A DNA stretch of 64,000 bases, from positions 62,001 to 126,000 of the forward strand of contig NZ_SSNH01000002.1 of NCBI RefSeq assembly GCF_005877005.1. Reading direction: 5' to 3'. Under the pieces are notes generated by a model, which was given only the letters and a program-made list of their open reading frames with translations, had not been told where the DNA came from and did not search any database. Shown here piece by piece: positions 17,323 to 25,610 of this stretch. The DNA is from Sinomonas susongensis. GTDB taxonomy: Bacteria; Actinomycetota; Actinomycetes; Actinomycetales; Micrococcaceae. The translations under genes were made by a program, and so were the position numbers. Each line of letters starts with the position of its first letter. Position 1 is the stretch's first letter.

Positions 17323-17334
17323 AGGTCCAGCCTA
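17322..17334 (-). promoter_or_regulatory. leaderless -10 box of helY, formed on the tatC stop codon
   Basis: TAGGCT (17329-17334, minus) begins with the TAG stop of tatC and ends 6 nt before the helY ATG. Confidence 0.45.
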
Positions 17335-18168
17335 GAACTTGTCGAGGTCCTCGCGTGACGTCGGGGTGTCGGCGATGGCCTCGGTCTCCTCCATTGCCCT
17401 GACCTGCCGACGGGCTTTCCTCTTGTCCTGAAGGAGGCAGAGGCCGATCGCTGCGAAGAACAGCACGAGCAGCGGGACTGCCAGCATGAACATCGAGACC
17501 GCGTCCGCGCCCGGGGCGGCGACTGCCGCCAGCACGAACACGAGCAGTACCGTGATGCGCCACGCTTTGAGGATCATCCGCCCCGGCAGGACGCCCGCCG
17601 CATTGAGGCCGACGAGAACAACCGGCACCAGGAATGCCAGGCCCAGGAAGAGGACCATATGGGTGACGAAGTCGATGTACTCGCGTCCGTCGATGAGGTT
17701 GGAGAACCCGGATGGGGTGAACTGGGTGAGCGCCCGCACCACATTCGGCGTCACGATCCAACCGATCCAGACGCCGGCGAGGAACAGCGGAACAGCCGCC
17801 GCCATGTAGGCGAGGGTGTAGCGCTTCTCCCTCTTGGTCAGCCCGGGCATGATGAACGCCCAGATCTGGTAGATCCAGACGGGACTCGAGACGACGAGCC
17901 CGATCTGTATCGCAAGCTGCAGCTTGAAGTCGAACGGCGAACCGACGGTGGAGAAGTTGACTCCGGAGATTCCGCCGGTCCGCTGGGCGATGTCGCGGAC
18001 CGGCTTCTGGAGCGCCTCGAGGATCGGGTCGTACAGGAACCAGCCGACGACGGCCCCCACGAGCACACCGGCGGCTGACTTGATGAGGCGGTTCTTGAGC
18101 TCCCGAAGGTGCTCCATGAGGGGCATCCGGCCTTCGGGATTGGCCTTCCGCCCCTTGGGCGTGGCCAC
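17332..18168 (-). CDS. tatC: Sec-independent translocase subunit TatC
   Basis: 278 aa with six membrane helices. Binds twin-arginine signal peptides in the inner membrane and recruits TatA. The family hallmark MPLMEHLRELKNRL is at 15-28, and FRFELP-like periplasmic and central segments (YQIWAFIMPGL, VVLVGLNAAGVL) are present. A basic C-terminal tail of about 40 residues is cytoplasmic. It sits directly after tatA (2 bp gap). Confidence 0.96.
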   Translation of the reverse strand: MATPKGRKANPEGRMPLMEHLRELKNRLIKSAAGVLVGAVVGWFLYDPILEALQKPVRDIAQRTGGISGVNFSTVGSPFDFKLQLAIQIGLVVSSPVWIYQIWAFIMPGLTKREKRYTLAYMAAAVPLFLAGVWIGWIVTPNVVRALTQFTPSGFSNLIDGREYIDFVTHMVLFLGLAFLVPVVLVGLNAAGVLPGRMILKAWRITVLLVFVLAAVAAPGADAVSMFMLAVPLLVLFFAAIGLCLLQDKRKARRQVRAMEETEAIADTPTSREDLDKF

Positions 18169-18170
18169 GG

Positions 18171-18464
18171 TCAGGCGCGCTGGGACGGCCCGGCTGTACC
18201 GCCGTCGCCCTCTTCAGCGCCCTTGGGCGGAATGACCTTGCCCTCGACCGGCGATTCGGCGGTCTCGGAGGCCGAAGACGAAGACGTCGACGACGAGGAG
18301 TCGGACTTGCCGTCGTTCCTCATCTCCTTGACCTCCGAGCGGAGGATCCGCATGGACTGGCCAAGGCTTCGCGCCATGCCCGGAAGCTTGGGCCCCGCGA
18401 ACAGCAGCAGCGCCACAACGATGATGATGACGATAGGCCATGGGCTATCGAAGAGTCGTCCCAC
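18171..18464 (-). CDS. tatA: Sec-independent translocase subunit TatA
   Basis: 97 aa. One N-terminal membrane helix (9-22), the FAGPKLPG hinge at 22-29 (the FG-x-x-x-LP motif with Ala-Gly), then an amphipathic helix (MARSLGQSMRILRSEVKEM) and a Ser/Glu-rich acidic tail. TatA oligomers form the protein-conducting element of the Tat system. No tatB is visible nearby. The Ser-rich run SDSSSSTSSSSASE is low complexity. Confidence 0.95.
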   Translation of the reverse strand: MGRLFDSPWPIVIIIVVALLLFAGPKLPGMARSLGQSMRILRSEVKEMRNDGKSDSSSSTSSSSASETAESPVEGKVIPPKGAEEGDGGTAGPSQRA

Positions 18465-18490
18465 AAGAAGTCCTTTCCTTCTTTACCAGT

Positions 18491-18853
18491 CTAGATGAGT
18501 CCTAGGTCACGGGGGGACTGCGCTTGCCCGCGCTGCGCCCGCCGTGAGATTCGCCGTTCCCGCCGTGCCGCACGGCGCGCGGCCTTGCCTTGGTCGTAAG
18601 CGCGCCGCACCTCGTCCGGGCGGTCGAAGACCGCGCTGCCGGGCAGTGGCCGGGCAAGGTCGCCGACGCTCTCGGCCTCGTCGCTTCCGGCCTCCGCCAC
18701 TGGGCGAGCAGCGAACAGTTCGCTGAACGAGGAACCGGCATCCCGAAGGAAGCGGAGGGCCTTGCGGACGAGCCACACCCCCGCACAGGCTGCTCCCGCA
18801 GCACTGCCGAGAAGCAGTGCCGCCCAGAGCAGGAACCAGAACCACCACGGCAT
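18491..18853 (-). CDS. small membrane protein of unknown function
   Basis: 120 aa. One or two N-terminal membrane helices (about 4-30, WFWFLLWAALLLGSAAGAACAG), then a cytoplasmic stretch ending in a very basic helix (QGKAARRAARRERRISRRA). It lies between pafBC (10 bp upstream) and tatA (26 bp downstream), in the same direction, so it is probably cotranscribed. I recognise no domain. Confidence 0.7.
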   Translation of the reverse strand: MPWWFWFLLWAALLLGSAAGAACAGVWLVRKALRFLRDAGSSFSELFAARPVAEAGSDEAESVGDLARPLPGSAVFDRPDEVRRAYDQGKAARRAARRERRISRRAQRGQAQSPRDLGLI

Positions 18854-18862
18854 GTGACGAGC

Positions 18863-20836
18863 CTATCTTCTGCGCGCCGTATGAAGCGCACGAGACAGCC
18901 AGGCCCGGCTGGCTGCAACCGCGCCCTCCGGCCCCTCGAGCGCGACAGAACCCCCGAACTGGGCTAGGAAACGGGGAAGCCAGTCGAGGCCGAAGACCCG
19001 CATCCGCACGCGTCGGCTGCCGTCCTCGAGGTCCACCCCGTCCTCTGCCGCGTATTCGTGCTCGACCCAGAGTGCCTCGGGAGCGAGGCGGAGCACGGCC
19101 ACGATGTCGGTCTCCCTGGGCTCGACCGCACCTTGGGCCGGAAGCGGCGCGACGTCCGCTGGCACCGGAACGGGATCAGCGGGCTCGAGGTTGACAATGC
19201 GGTCCACCCGGAAGACTCTGAGCTGCTCGACGCGGTGGCAGTACGCATCGACGTACCACCGGTCCCCGTCCGAGCGGAGGCCCATCGGATTCACGAGGCG
19301 CTGTGTGCGCTCGTCTTTCGTCGGGTTCAAGTAGTCGAGCCGCAAGGTCCGGCCTTCGGCGACGGCCGTGCGGAGCACGGGAAGGAGTTCGGCGTTGCGC
19401 TGAGGCTCGGACCTGAGGTCGATTTCCGGGATCGAACCCACGCCCTTCAACGTGGCCGCGCTCACCTTGGCCGCGAGGGAGCTGATCGCCGGCTGCTCGT
19501 CCTCCGAGGCCATCGGCAGGAGCGCCTGGAGCCCGAGCTGGAGCGACAGGGCCTCCTCGATGCTGAGCCGGCGGGGCCGTGCCAGGTCGGGCGCGTTCGC
19601 AAGGCTCACGACGCCGTCGTTCACCTGGACCTCGATGAAGTCCTGCCATCCCCCGAGATCCGTCGGACCGGAGAATTCGAGCACGTTCAGCTCTTGGACG
19701 AGCTCGCGGGGGGTGAGGCTGTAGCGGGCCGCGGCATCCTCCACGCGGACCGGACCCTGAATGAGGAATGGCACGAGGTCGACGATCCGGCCGAGCCGTT
19801 CGTCGGATGCCGTAATGCGTCTCCCCGCCGGAGCCGCCACAACCGGTGCGGCTCCGGGAGTTCCGAGGACGCCGAGGGCGCCCTCGAGGCGCTGGACGAC
19901 GGCGTCTGCAAGCTCCTCGGGCGCTTCGACGACCAGCGCGTCGCCGAAGCCCGCGAGGTAGTCTGCCGCGACGCTCACGTCCTGGTACGGGTACTGTCCG
20001 ACGTCCCACCCTTCCGGAGCGTCTTCGTCCGGGAGCTGGGTCCACACCATCCTGAGTTCGAGCGCGCGGCCCTCGGCGATGCGGAGACGAGCGCTCTCGG
20101 CCGGGATCGCCACGAGCTCCTCGAGCTGCTCGTGGACGGCTCCGGCAGGGGCCGGGCCGAAGGAGTGCTCGGCGCCGACGGCGATGCGCCCACGGATCCT
20201 TGAGAGCCGGAAGACGCGGGGGTCGCCGCGCGCCACGTCGTGGCCCACGAGATACCACTGTCCGTAGCGCTGCCCGAGGCCCCAGGGCTGGACCCGCCGC
20301 TCTTCCTCCCGCCCAGTGCTCGTGGCGTAGTAGTGGAACCTGATCTCGGCGCGGCGCGCGGCGGCGTCGGCAAGCACTGCGTAGCGCGGATCGCCGATCC
20401 GGACGCGCGGCTGCACAAGCGACGGCGGCGAGTCGGGAAGCGCCCCGGCCGCCTCGAGCCGTCGCAGTGCCGCACGCGCTGGCGCGGCCGCAAGGGCCCC
20501 TTGGCACGCGAGGCCCGCGAGGGCGAGGAGGGACTGCTCCTGAGGCGTGAACTCGAGCTCGGGAAGGCGGAAGAGCCGCGGGTCGATCCGGTAGAGCGAA
20601 GTGGGGGCCGAACTGTCCTCGCGCTCATAGCCCTGGCGCTCGGAGACCTCAGCACCAAGAGCCCGCAGATCGGCCTTGTCGCGTTCGAATTGTCGCTCGA
20701 CAGCCGCCCTGTCGCGCTCTGCGCCCTGAGCCCAGCCATAGACGTCCCGCAGCAGCCTCTCGCGGGAGATCCCCCTCTCCGTGTGGAGCAGGGCGATCAG
20801 GAGGTTCAGGAGACGTTCGGTCTTCTTCTGGGACAC
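18863..20836 (-). CDS. pafBC: fused PafBC transcriptional activator (HTH-WYL tandem)
   Basis: 657 aa, about twice the length of PafB or PafC. Two copies of the same layout follow each other: winged helix (5-70) with WYL (about 170-215, FHYYATSTGREEERRVQPWG ... WYLVGHD) and WCX, then a second helix region (about 335-400) with WYL (about 500-550, RLDYLNPTKDERTQRLVNP ... WYVDAYC). PafBC activates the RecA-independent DNA-damage response; the fused form is known from Arthrobacter. It starts at a GTG with TAGCCT 6 nt upstream and is separated from the proteasome genes by a terminator, so it has its own promoter. Confidence 0.92.
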   Translation of the reverse strand: MSQKKTERLLNLLIALLHTERGISRERLLRDVYGWAQGAERDRAAVERQFERDKADLRALGAEVSERQGYEREDSSAPTSLYRIDPRLFRLPELEFTPQEQSLLALAGLACQGALAAAPARAALRRLEAAGALPDSPPSLVQPRVRIGDPRYAVLADAAARRAEIRFHYYATSTGREEERRVQPWGLGQRYGQWYLVGHDVARGDPRVFRLSRIRGRIAVGAEHSFGPAPAGAVHEQLEELVAIPAESARLRIAEGRALELRMVWTQLPDEDAPEGWDVGQYPYQDVSVAADYLAGFGDALVVEAPEELADAVVQRLEGALGVLGTPGAAPVVAAPAGRRITASDERLGRIVDLVPFLIQGPVRVEDAAARYSLTPRELVQELNVLEFSGPTDLGGWQDFIEVQVNDGVVSLANAPDLARPRRLSIEEALSLQLGLQALLPMASEDEQPAISSLAAKVSAATLKGVGSIPEIDLRSEPQRNAELLPVLRTAVAEGRTLRLDYLNPTKDERTQRLVNPMGLRSDGDRWYVDAYCHRVEQLRVFRVDRIVNLEPADPVPVPADVAPLPAQGAVEPRETDIVAVLRLAPEALWVEHEYAAEDGVDLEDGSRRVRMRVFGLDWLPRFLAQFGGSVALEGPEGAVAASRAWLSRALHTARRR

Positions 20837-20848
20837 AGGTGCAGGCTA
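20836..20848 (-). promoter_or_regulatory. leaderless -10 box of pafBC
   Basis: TAGCCT (20843-20848, minus) lies 6 nt before GTG 20836; no Shine-Dalgarno sequence is seen. Confidence 0.45.
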
Positions 20849-20860
20849 CCCGCAAGAAGC

Positions 20861-20895
20861 AGCTGGCCGCGGACGGTTGCCGTCCGCGGCCAGCT
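20861..20895 (-). terminator. terminator after the FKBP gene
   Basis: A perfect 16-bp stem (20861-20876 with 20880-20895) and a 3-nt loop. On the minus strand it is followed by a short TTCTT. It lies between the FKBP gene and pafBC. Confidence 0.8.
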
Positions 20896-20907
20896 GAGAG
20901 GAGAGCT

Positions 20908-21303
20908 TCAGCGGATCCCCACGAGGTCCACTACGAAGATGAGCGCTTCGTTCGGCCCGATCGCCCCGCCCGCGCCGCGCGAGCCGTATGCCAGCTCGGA
21001 AGGGATCTCGAGCCGACGGCGGCCGCCGAGCTTCATGCCGAGGAGGCCCTGGTCCCAGCCTTGGATGACCTGGCCGACACCCACCCGGAAGTCGAGCGGT
21101 GCCCCACGGTTCCAGCTGGCGTCGAACTCCTCGCCCGTCGACCAGGCAACCCCGACGTAGTGGGCGGAGACAGTGTCGCCCGGCTCGACCTCGCGTCCGT
21201 CGCCCTCGATCAGGTCGACGATATTGAGCTCGGCCGGAACCGGGCTGTCAGGAAAGTCGATCTCCGGCTTCTGCCGGTCGTAGCTGCGCTGTCCGAAGGA
21301 CAT
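20908..21303 (-). CDS. FKBP-type peptidyl-prolyl isomerase (cytoplasmic)
   Basis: 131 aa, a single FKBP domain at about 25-131. Key features are YVGVAWSTGEEFDASW, the VIQGWDQGLLGMKLGG segment and ELAYGSRGAGG, giving the aromatic substrate pocket. No signal peptide. It assists folding by cis-trans prolyl isomerisation. It follows the lipoprotein FKBP by 42 bp and probably shares its transcript. Confidence 0.93.
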   Translation of the reverse strand: MSFGQRSYDRQKPEIDFPDSPVPAELNIVDLIEGDGREVEPGDTVSAHYVGVAWSTGEEFDASWNRGAPLDFRVGVGQVIQGWDQGLLGMKLGGRRRLEIPSELAYGSRGAGGAIGPNEALIFVVDLVGIR

Positions 21304-21345
21304 GGCTGTTCCTCTCTCTGGGCGGATGGGGCTCGGTCCGGAATC

Positions 21346-22275
21346 CTACTGGACGCCGAGGATGTCGACGACGAAGACGAGGTCGCCCTTCGCCCCGCCC
21401 TGGCCTTGGTCGCCGTAGGCCTGCGCGGAGGGGATGACCAGGAGCACCCGGGATCCGACGGTCTTGCCCGTCAGTCCGTCCGTCCACCCCTGGATCACCT
21501 GGCTCAGCGCAAAGGTCGCCGGCGTGCCGCGGTCGTAGCTCGAGTCGAACTTGGTCCCGTCGGAGAGGTTGACGCCCACGTAGTTGGCCACGATCGTGTC
21601 ACTCGACTGGACCACGGCCCCCTTGCCCTTGATGAGGTCCTGGGAGATGAGCTTGGTGGGCTTCGCGACGCCCTTGACGTCGATCTGCGGGACACCCTTG
21701 GAGTCGGTCGTTACCTTGGGGAGCCCGGGCGGGGGCGTAACCGTGTCGCCCTGCGGTCCCGAGAGCGGCGCCGGAATGTCCTTGGCGTCGGCGATCTTGA
21801 GGATCAGCAGCGTGGTCGTGCCGTCGCCGCCCTGCTCTGCGCTCACGGGCGGCGTCGCGTACGCGAGGTAGGAGCCGATCTTGGCGCCGACGAGGGCGTT
21901 GTAAAGGGTGGCGTTCTGCTGTTGGAGGCTGCTGTCCACCGGAACCTTCTCCGGCTGGCCGGACGAGAAGGTGTCACCGAGGACGCTGCCGTCCGTGCCC
22001 TTGAGGGCGACGACGTTGACGACCGCGGACTGGCCCGCCTTCACGGCTGCCCCGCTTCCCTCTTGGACCATCTTCACGGTGAGGGAGGAGACCGTCAGGG
22101 GCTTCTTGAAGTCCACGGTCGGAGCCTTGTCGGTGGTGGTCACCTTGAGGGAGCTCAGGGCGTTGAGGTCGCCCGCGTTCTGGCTCGACGGCGAGGGCTG
22201 GCTCGACGAGCTTCCGGAGCTACACCCGGCGAGGAGCAGGGCAAGGGGCAGCAAGAGCGCAAAGAGTCGGCGCAC
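21346..22275 (-). CDS. FKBP-type peptidyl-prolyl isomerase lipoprotein
   Basis: 309 aa. A lipoprotein signal (LLLAGC, lipidated Cys18) and a Ser/Gln-rich linker place it outside the membrane. Two domains follow: a degenerate FKBP-like half (about 55-165) and a classical FKBP domain (about 205-309) with YVGVNLSDGTKFDSSY and VIQGWTDGLTGK. It probably folds secreted proteins. Its position between pafA and the cytoplasmic FKBP is conserved in related genera as far as I recall. Confidence 0.9.
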   Translation of the reverse strand: MRRLFALLLPLALLLAGCSSGSSSSQPSPSSQNAGDLNALSSLKVTTTDKAPTVDFKKPLTVSSLTVKMVQEGSGAAVKAGQSAVVNVVALKGTDGSVLGDTFSSGQPEKVPVDSSLQQQNATLYNALVGAKIGSYLAYATPPVSAEQGGDGTTTLLILKIADAKDIPAPLSGPQGDTVTPPPGLPKVTTDSKGVPQIDVKGVAKPTKLISQDLIKGKGAVVQSSDTIVANYVGVNLSDGTKFDSSYDRGTPATFALSQVIQGWTDGLTGKTVGSRVLLVIPSAQAYGDQGQGGAKGDLVFVVDILGVQ

Positions 22276-22321
22276 TGATCAACTTCCTGTGGGGGTGTCC
22301 GCCACGTCCGTGGCGGCGGTC

Positions 22322-22337
22322 GGGGCCCTCCGGCCCC
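22322..22337 (-). terminator. possible weak terminator after pafA
   Basis: GGGGCC (22322-22327) and GGCCCC (22332-22337) form a 6-bp stem with a 4-nt loop; a second short hairpin on GCCACG/CGTGGC lies next to it. There is no T-run, so termination is uncertain. Confidence 0.3.
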
Positions 22338-22376
22338 CTCTAGGGTAGCGGTTCCGCCTGTGAGGGGCCTCTCCCA

Positions 22377-23753
22377 CTACCCCGCGAAGGGACGGAGGGT
22401 GTCGAGGAGCTCGTCGACCCGCGGATCCTCGTTCGCGAACGGGTCCTTGCACAGGATGGTGTGGTGGGCCCGGTCGTTGAGCTTGAGGTGCACCCAGTCG
22501 ACCGTGTAGTCGGCGCCCGCGGCCTGGGCCGCCTGCACGAACCTTCCGCGAAGCCTCGCCCGCGTCGTCTGGGGCGGCGTGTCCACGGCTTCCTTGATGG
22601 CGGCGTCGTCGACCAGGCGCGCTGCGCCCCCGTGCCGCTGGAGGAGGAAGAACAGCCCGCGCTCAGGGCTGATGTCATGGTAGGTCAGGTCGAGCTGGGC
22701 GACGCGCGCGGAATCGAGGTCGACGTCGTGGCGGGAGCAGTACGAGTCGATGAGCTTCTTCTTGATCGCCCAGTCGACCTCGGTGTCGATCGTCGACGTG
22801 TCGCCTGTCTCGATCGCCGTGAGCGTACGCTCCCACAGGTCGAGGATGCGGGGCACGTGCGGGGTGTGTGCGCCGTACTCCTGCACGAACTGCTTGGCCT
22901 TCTCGAGGTAGATGCGCTGCATGTCGACCGCGGTGAGTTCGGAGCCGTTGGCGAGGCGGACGATGGCGCGCCCCGAGAGGTCGTGCGAGATCTCGCGGAT
23001 GCTCCGGATGGGGTTCTCCATCCGAAGGTCCCGCATGATGACCCCCGACTCGATCATGCGCAGCACGAGGTCGACGGTGCCGACCTTCATCATCGTCGTC
23101 GTCTCCGCCATGGTCGAATCGCCGACGATGACGTGGAGCCTGCGGTAATGCTCCGCGTCGGCGTGGGGCTCGTCCCGTGTATTGATGATGGGGCGCGAGC
23201 GGGTGGTGGCGGAGGAGAGCCCTTCCCAGATGTGGTCGGCACGCTGGGAGAAGGCATAGACCGGGCCGTGCGGAGTCCGCAGGACCTTTCCCGCGCCGCA
23301 CAGGAGCTGGCGGGTGACGAGGAACGGGATGAGGATCTCGGCGAGGCGGGAGAACTCGGTCCGTCGCGGGATGAGGTAGTTCTCGTGGCTCCCGTACGAG
23401 TTGCCCGCCGTGTCCGTGTTGTTCTTGAACAGGTAGACGCTCCCGTCGAAGCCTTCCTCGCGGAGGCGCTTCTGGGCCTCGTCGATCAGGTCGACGAGGA
23501 TCCGCTCCCCAGCCCGGTCGTGGGCCACGAGCTGGGCGATGTCGTCGCACTCCGCCGTCGCGTACTCCGGGTGGGAGCCCACGTCGAGATAGAGCCGCGA
23601 TCCGTTCCCAAGGAACACGTTCGACGAGCGTCCCCAGCTGACGACCTTGCGGAACAGGTACCGTGCGACCTCTTCCGGCGCAAGCGGCCGCCCCTGAGGG
23701 CTCGAGTAGGCGATGCCGAACTCAGTCTCGACACCGAAGATGCGTCGGTCCAC
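22377..23753 (-). CDS. pafA: Pup-protein ligase PafA
   Basis: 458 aa from GTG 23753, set by a strong AAGGAG 6 nt upstream. PafA phosphorylates the C-terminal glutamate of Pup with ATP and links it to substrate lysines. It is glutamine-synthetase-like: the metal-binding GVETEFG is at 7-13, and [17 protein letters not shown] and [15 protein letters not shown] are shared with Dop. The C-terminal domain (about 390-458) is the typical small PafA domain. It is the partner of pup, dop and arc in this cluster. Confidence 0.96.
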   Translation of the reverse strand: MDRRIFGVETEFGIAYSSPQGRPLAPEEVARYLFRKVVSWGRSSNVFLGNGSRLYLDVGSHPEYATAECDDIAQLVAHDRAGERILVDLIDEAQKRLREEGFDGSVYLFKNNTDTAGNSYGSHENYLIPRRTEFSRLAEILIPFLVTRQLLCGAGKVLRTPHGPVYAFSQRADHIWEGLSSATTRSRPIINTRDEPHADAEHYRRLHVIVGDSTMAETTTMMKVGTVDLVLRMIESGVIMRDLRMENPIRSIREISHDLSGRAIVRLANGSELTAVDMQRIYLEKAKQFVQEYGAHTPHVPRILDLWERTLTAIETGDTSTIDTEVDWAIKKKLIDSYCSRHDVDLDSARVAQLDLTYHDISPERGLFFLLQRHGGAARLVDDAAIKEAVDTPPQTTRARLRGRFVQAAQAAGADYTVDWVHLKLNDRAHHTILCKDPFANEDPRVDELLDTLRPFAG

Positions 23754-23796
23754 GCCGCTCCTTAGGACTAGTTGCTGACCCGGGGGACGAGCAGCC

Positions 23797-24495
23797 TCAG
23801 ATGGGTACGGCCAGAAGTTCGTCGAGTTCCTCGCCGGCAATCCGCCTGAACGCCCTGCGGACGCCGCGCTCGGTCTCGGAGTGGCGGTCCAAGACGGCGA
23901 CCTCGAGGCTCAGGGGTGTCTCGGTGCGATCCTCGCGCAGGGCCTTCGCTGCGAGCTGGATCGCCTCCGTGAACGAGGCCTCGGAGCTCCAGCCCGAGAT
24001 GACCGACTCCGCAACGCGCTCCGCGGCGCCGCCCATGACGACGAACCGGCGCTCGTCCGCGATGGAGCCGTCGAAGGTGAGCCGGAAGAGATGGTCGGAG
24101 CCGACGTCGTGCCCCACCTCCGCGACGGTGAGCTCGACCTCGAGAGGCTTCTGCTCAGCGGTGAAGACAGCACCGAGGCTCTGGGCATACACGCTCGCGA
24201 GGCCGCGGCCCGTCACGTCGACCCGGTCGTACGAATAGCCCCGCACGTCCGCGTACCGGACGCCTGCCTGGCGGAGGCTCTCGAACTCGTTGTACTTGCC
24301 GACTGCAGCGAACGCGATCTTGTCGTAGATCTCGCCGATCTTGTGGAGGGACGGCGAGGGATTCTCCGCGACGAGGGCGATCCCCTCCCTGCAGCTGAGC
24401 ACGACGACCGAACGACCGCGGGCAATTCCCTTTCGGGCGAAGTCCGCGCGGTCCTTCATCACCTGCTCGGGCGAGACATAGAACGGCTGGGTCAT
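23797..24495 (-). CDS. prcA: 20S proteasome alpha subunit
   Basis: 232 aa. Forms the outer rings of the core; it has no propeptide or catalytic Thr. The N-terminal gating segment [29 protein letters not shown] is family-typical, followed by [19 protein letters not shown] and [22 protein letters not shown]. The ATG is one base after the TGA of prcB, so they are translated together. Its C-terminus has no obvious special tail. Confidence 0.96.
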   Translation of the reverse strand: MTQPFYVSPEQVMKDRADFARKGIARGRSVVVLSCREGIALVAENPSPSLHKIGEIYDKIAFAAVGKYNEFESLRQAGVRYADVRGYSYDRVDVTGRGLASVYAQSLGAVFTAEQKPLEVELTVAEVGHDVGSDHLFRLTFDGSIADERRFVVMGGAAERVAESVISGWSSEASFTEAIQLAAKALREDRTETPLSLEVAVLDRHSETERGVRRAFRRIAGEELDELLAVPI

Positions 24496-24496
24496 C

Positions 24497-25306
24497 TCAG
24501 GCCTCCCGTCCGGCGATGCTGCGCTGCTCGAAGATGTCCCCGGCGATCTGGCTGAGCTCGTGCTCCGCCGCCCGCCGGTACCCCGCGCGGGTGACCGTGT
24601 AGACGACAGGCCACAGCTGGCGGAGGGGGTCCGGGCCGCCCGTGGCGGAATCGTCGTCCGCCGCGTCGAAGAGCGACTCGACGGCGACGCGCACCGCGTC
24701 TGCCTCCGAGAGGCCGGGACGCCAGAGCTTCTTGAGGGCTCCGCGCGCGAAGACGGATCCCGAGCCCACCGAATGATGCTCTGGTTCTTCGTAGCGGCCG
24801 CCGGTGACGTCGTACGAGAAGAGCCGCCCGACGCCCTGGTCCAGGTCGAAGCCCGCGAACAGCGGGACGACGGCGAGCCCCTGAAGGGCAAGCCCGAGGT
24901 TCGCCCGGATCATCGCGCCGAGCCTCGTGGCCTTCCCCTCGAGGCTCAGGCGCGTCCCCTCGATCTTCTCGTAGTGCTCGAGCTCGACCTGGAAGAGCCG
25001 GACGATGTCGATCGCGAGCCCGGCAGTTCCGGCTATGCCGAGCACAGAGTACCGATCGGCCGGGAAGACCTTCTCGATATGGCGGCTCGCGATCATGCTG
25101 CCCATCGTTGCCCGGCGGTCCCCCGCCATGACGACACCGCCGGCGAAGGCGATGGCGACGACCGTGGTGCCATGCGGCGCGAGGTGGGACGCGTCGATGG
25201 GAATGACTCTATTGGAGGGAAGCAGGTCGGGACGGGCTGCGGCGAGGTGCTCGGTGAAGGACGACGTCGACTGGGCGGCGACGCGTTCTGCGAGGAAGTC
25301 GTTCAT
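24497..25306 (-). CDS. prcB: 20S proteasome beta subunit (catalytic)
   Basis: 269 aa. The propeptide is 46 residues, ending APHG; the mature enzyme begins with the catalytic Thr at 47 (TTVVAIAF). The usual catalytic Asp and Lys are visible in [11 protein letters not shown], and [18 protein letters not shown] and the [10 protein letters not shown] motif are present. It hydrolyses peptide bonds in the core chamber. It starts 7 bp after the pup stop. Confidence 0.97.
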   Translation of the reverse strand: MNDFLAERVAAQSTSSFTEHLAAARPDLLPSNRVIPIDASHLAPHGTTVVAIAFAGGVVMAGDRRATMGSMIASRHIEKVFPADRYSVLGIAGTAGLAIDIVRLFQVELEHYEKIEGTRLSLEGKATRLGAMIRANLGLALQGLAVVPLFAGFDLDQGVGRLFSYDVTGGRYEEPEHHSVGSGSVFARGALKKLWRPGLSEADAVRVAVESLFDAADDDSATGGPDPLRQLWPVVYTVTRAGYRRAAEHELSQIAGDIFEQRSIAGREA

Positions 25307-25313
25307 CCTGGGC

Positions 25314-25517
25314 CTACTGGCCGCCCTTCTGGACGAACCCGCGCACGAACTCCTCGGCGTTGCTCTCCAGCACGCCGTCGATCTCGTCGAGCAGGTCGTC
25401 GACTCCCTCAGTCGCCTCGGACGCCTGGGGGGCGGCGGGCGCGGGCGCTGGCGTGCCCGGGTCGACGTCCTCGTTCTCGTCCCGTGACTGGCTGCTCTTC
25501 TGCTCCTGACCGGCCAT
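25314..25517 (-). CDS. pup: prokaryotic ubiquitin-like protein Pup
   Basis: 67 aa, disordered and acidic. The C-terminal half has the Mpa-binding helix ([22 protein letters not shown]) and ends GGQ, so it needs Dop to convert the terminal Gln to Glu before ligation. A strong AAGGAGG lies just upstream of the ATG. The Pro/Ala-rich middle ([12 protein letters not shown]) is longer than in mycobacteria. Confidence 0.97.
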   Translation of the reverse strand: MAGQEQKSSQSRDENEDVDPGTPAPAPAAPQASEATEGVDDLLDEIDGVLESNAEEFVRGFVQKGGQ

Positions 25518-25565
25518 GGCCGCCTCCTTGCGTCGAGCCCGGCGCCCCTGCGGCGGGCTGTGGAA

Positions 25566-25571
25566 CCTATA
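25566..25571 (-). promoter_or_regulatory. possible internal -10 box before pup
   Basis: TATAGG (minus strand) lies 48 nt upstream of the pup start, in the 93-bp gap after dop. A clear -35 is missing. It could allow pup-prcBA transcription apart from arc-dop. Confidence 0.3.
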
Positions 25572-25610
25572 CTGTCACTCTTTCACGGTCGCGACGCGGC
25601 CCGTGGAACC

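Noticed and set aside
23754-23840. Longer PafA start
   Set aside because: The extra residues do not fit the family, whereas GTG 23753 has AAGGAG 6 nt upstream and gives the expected length.
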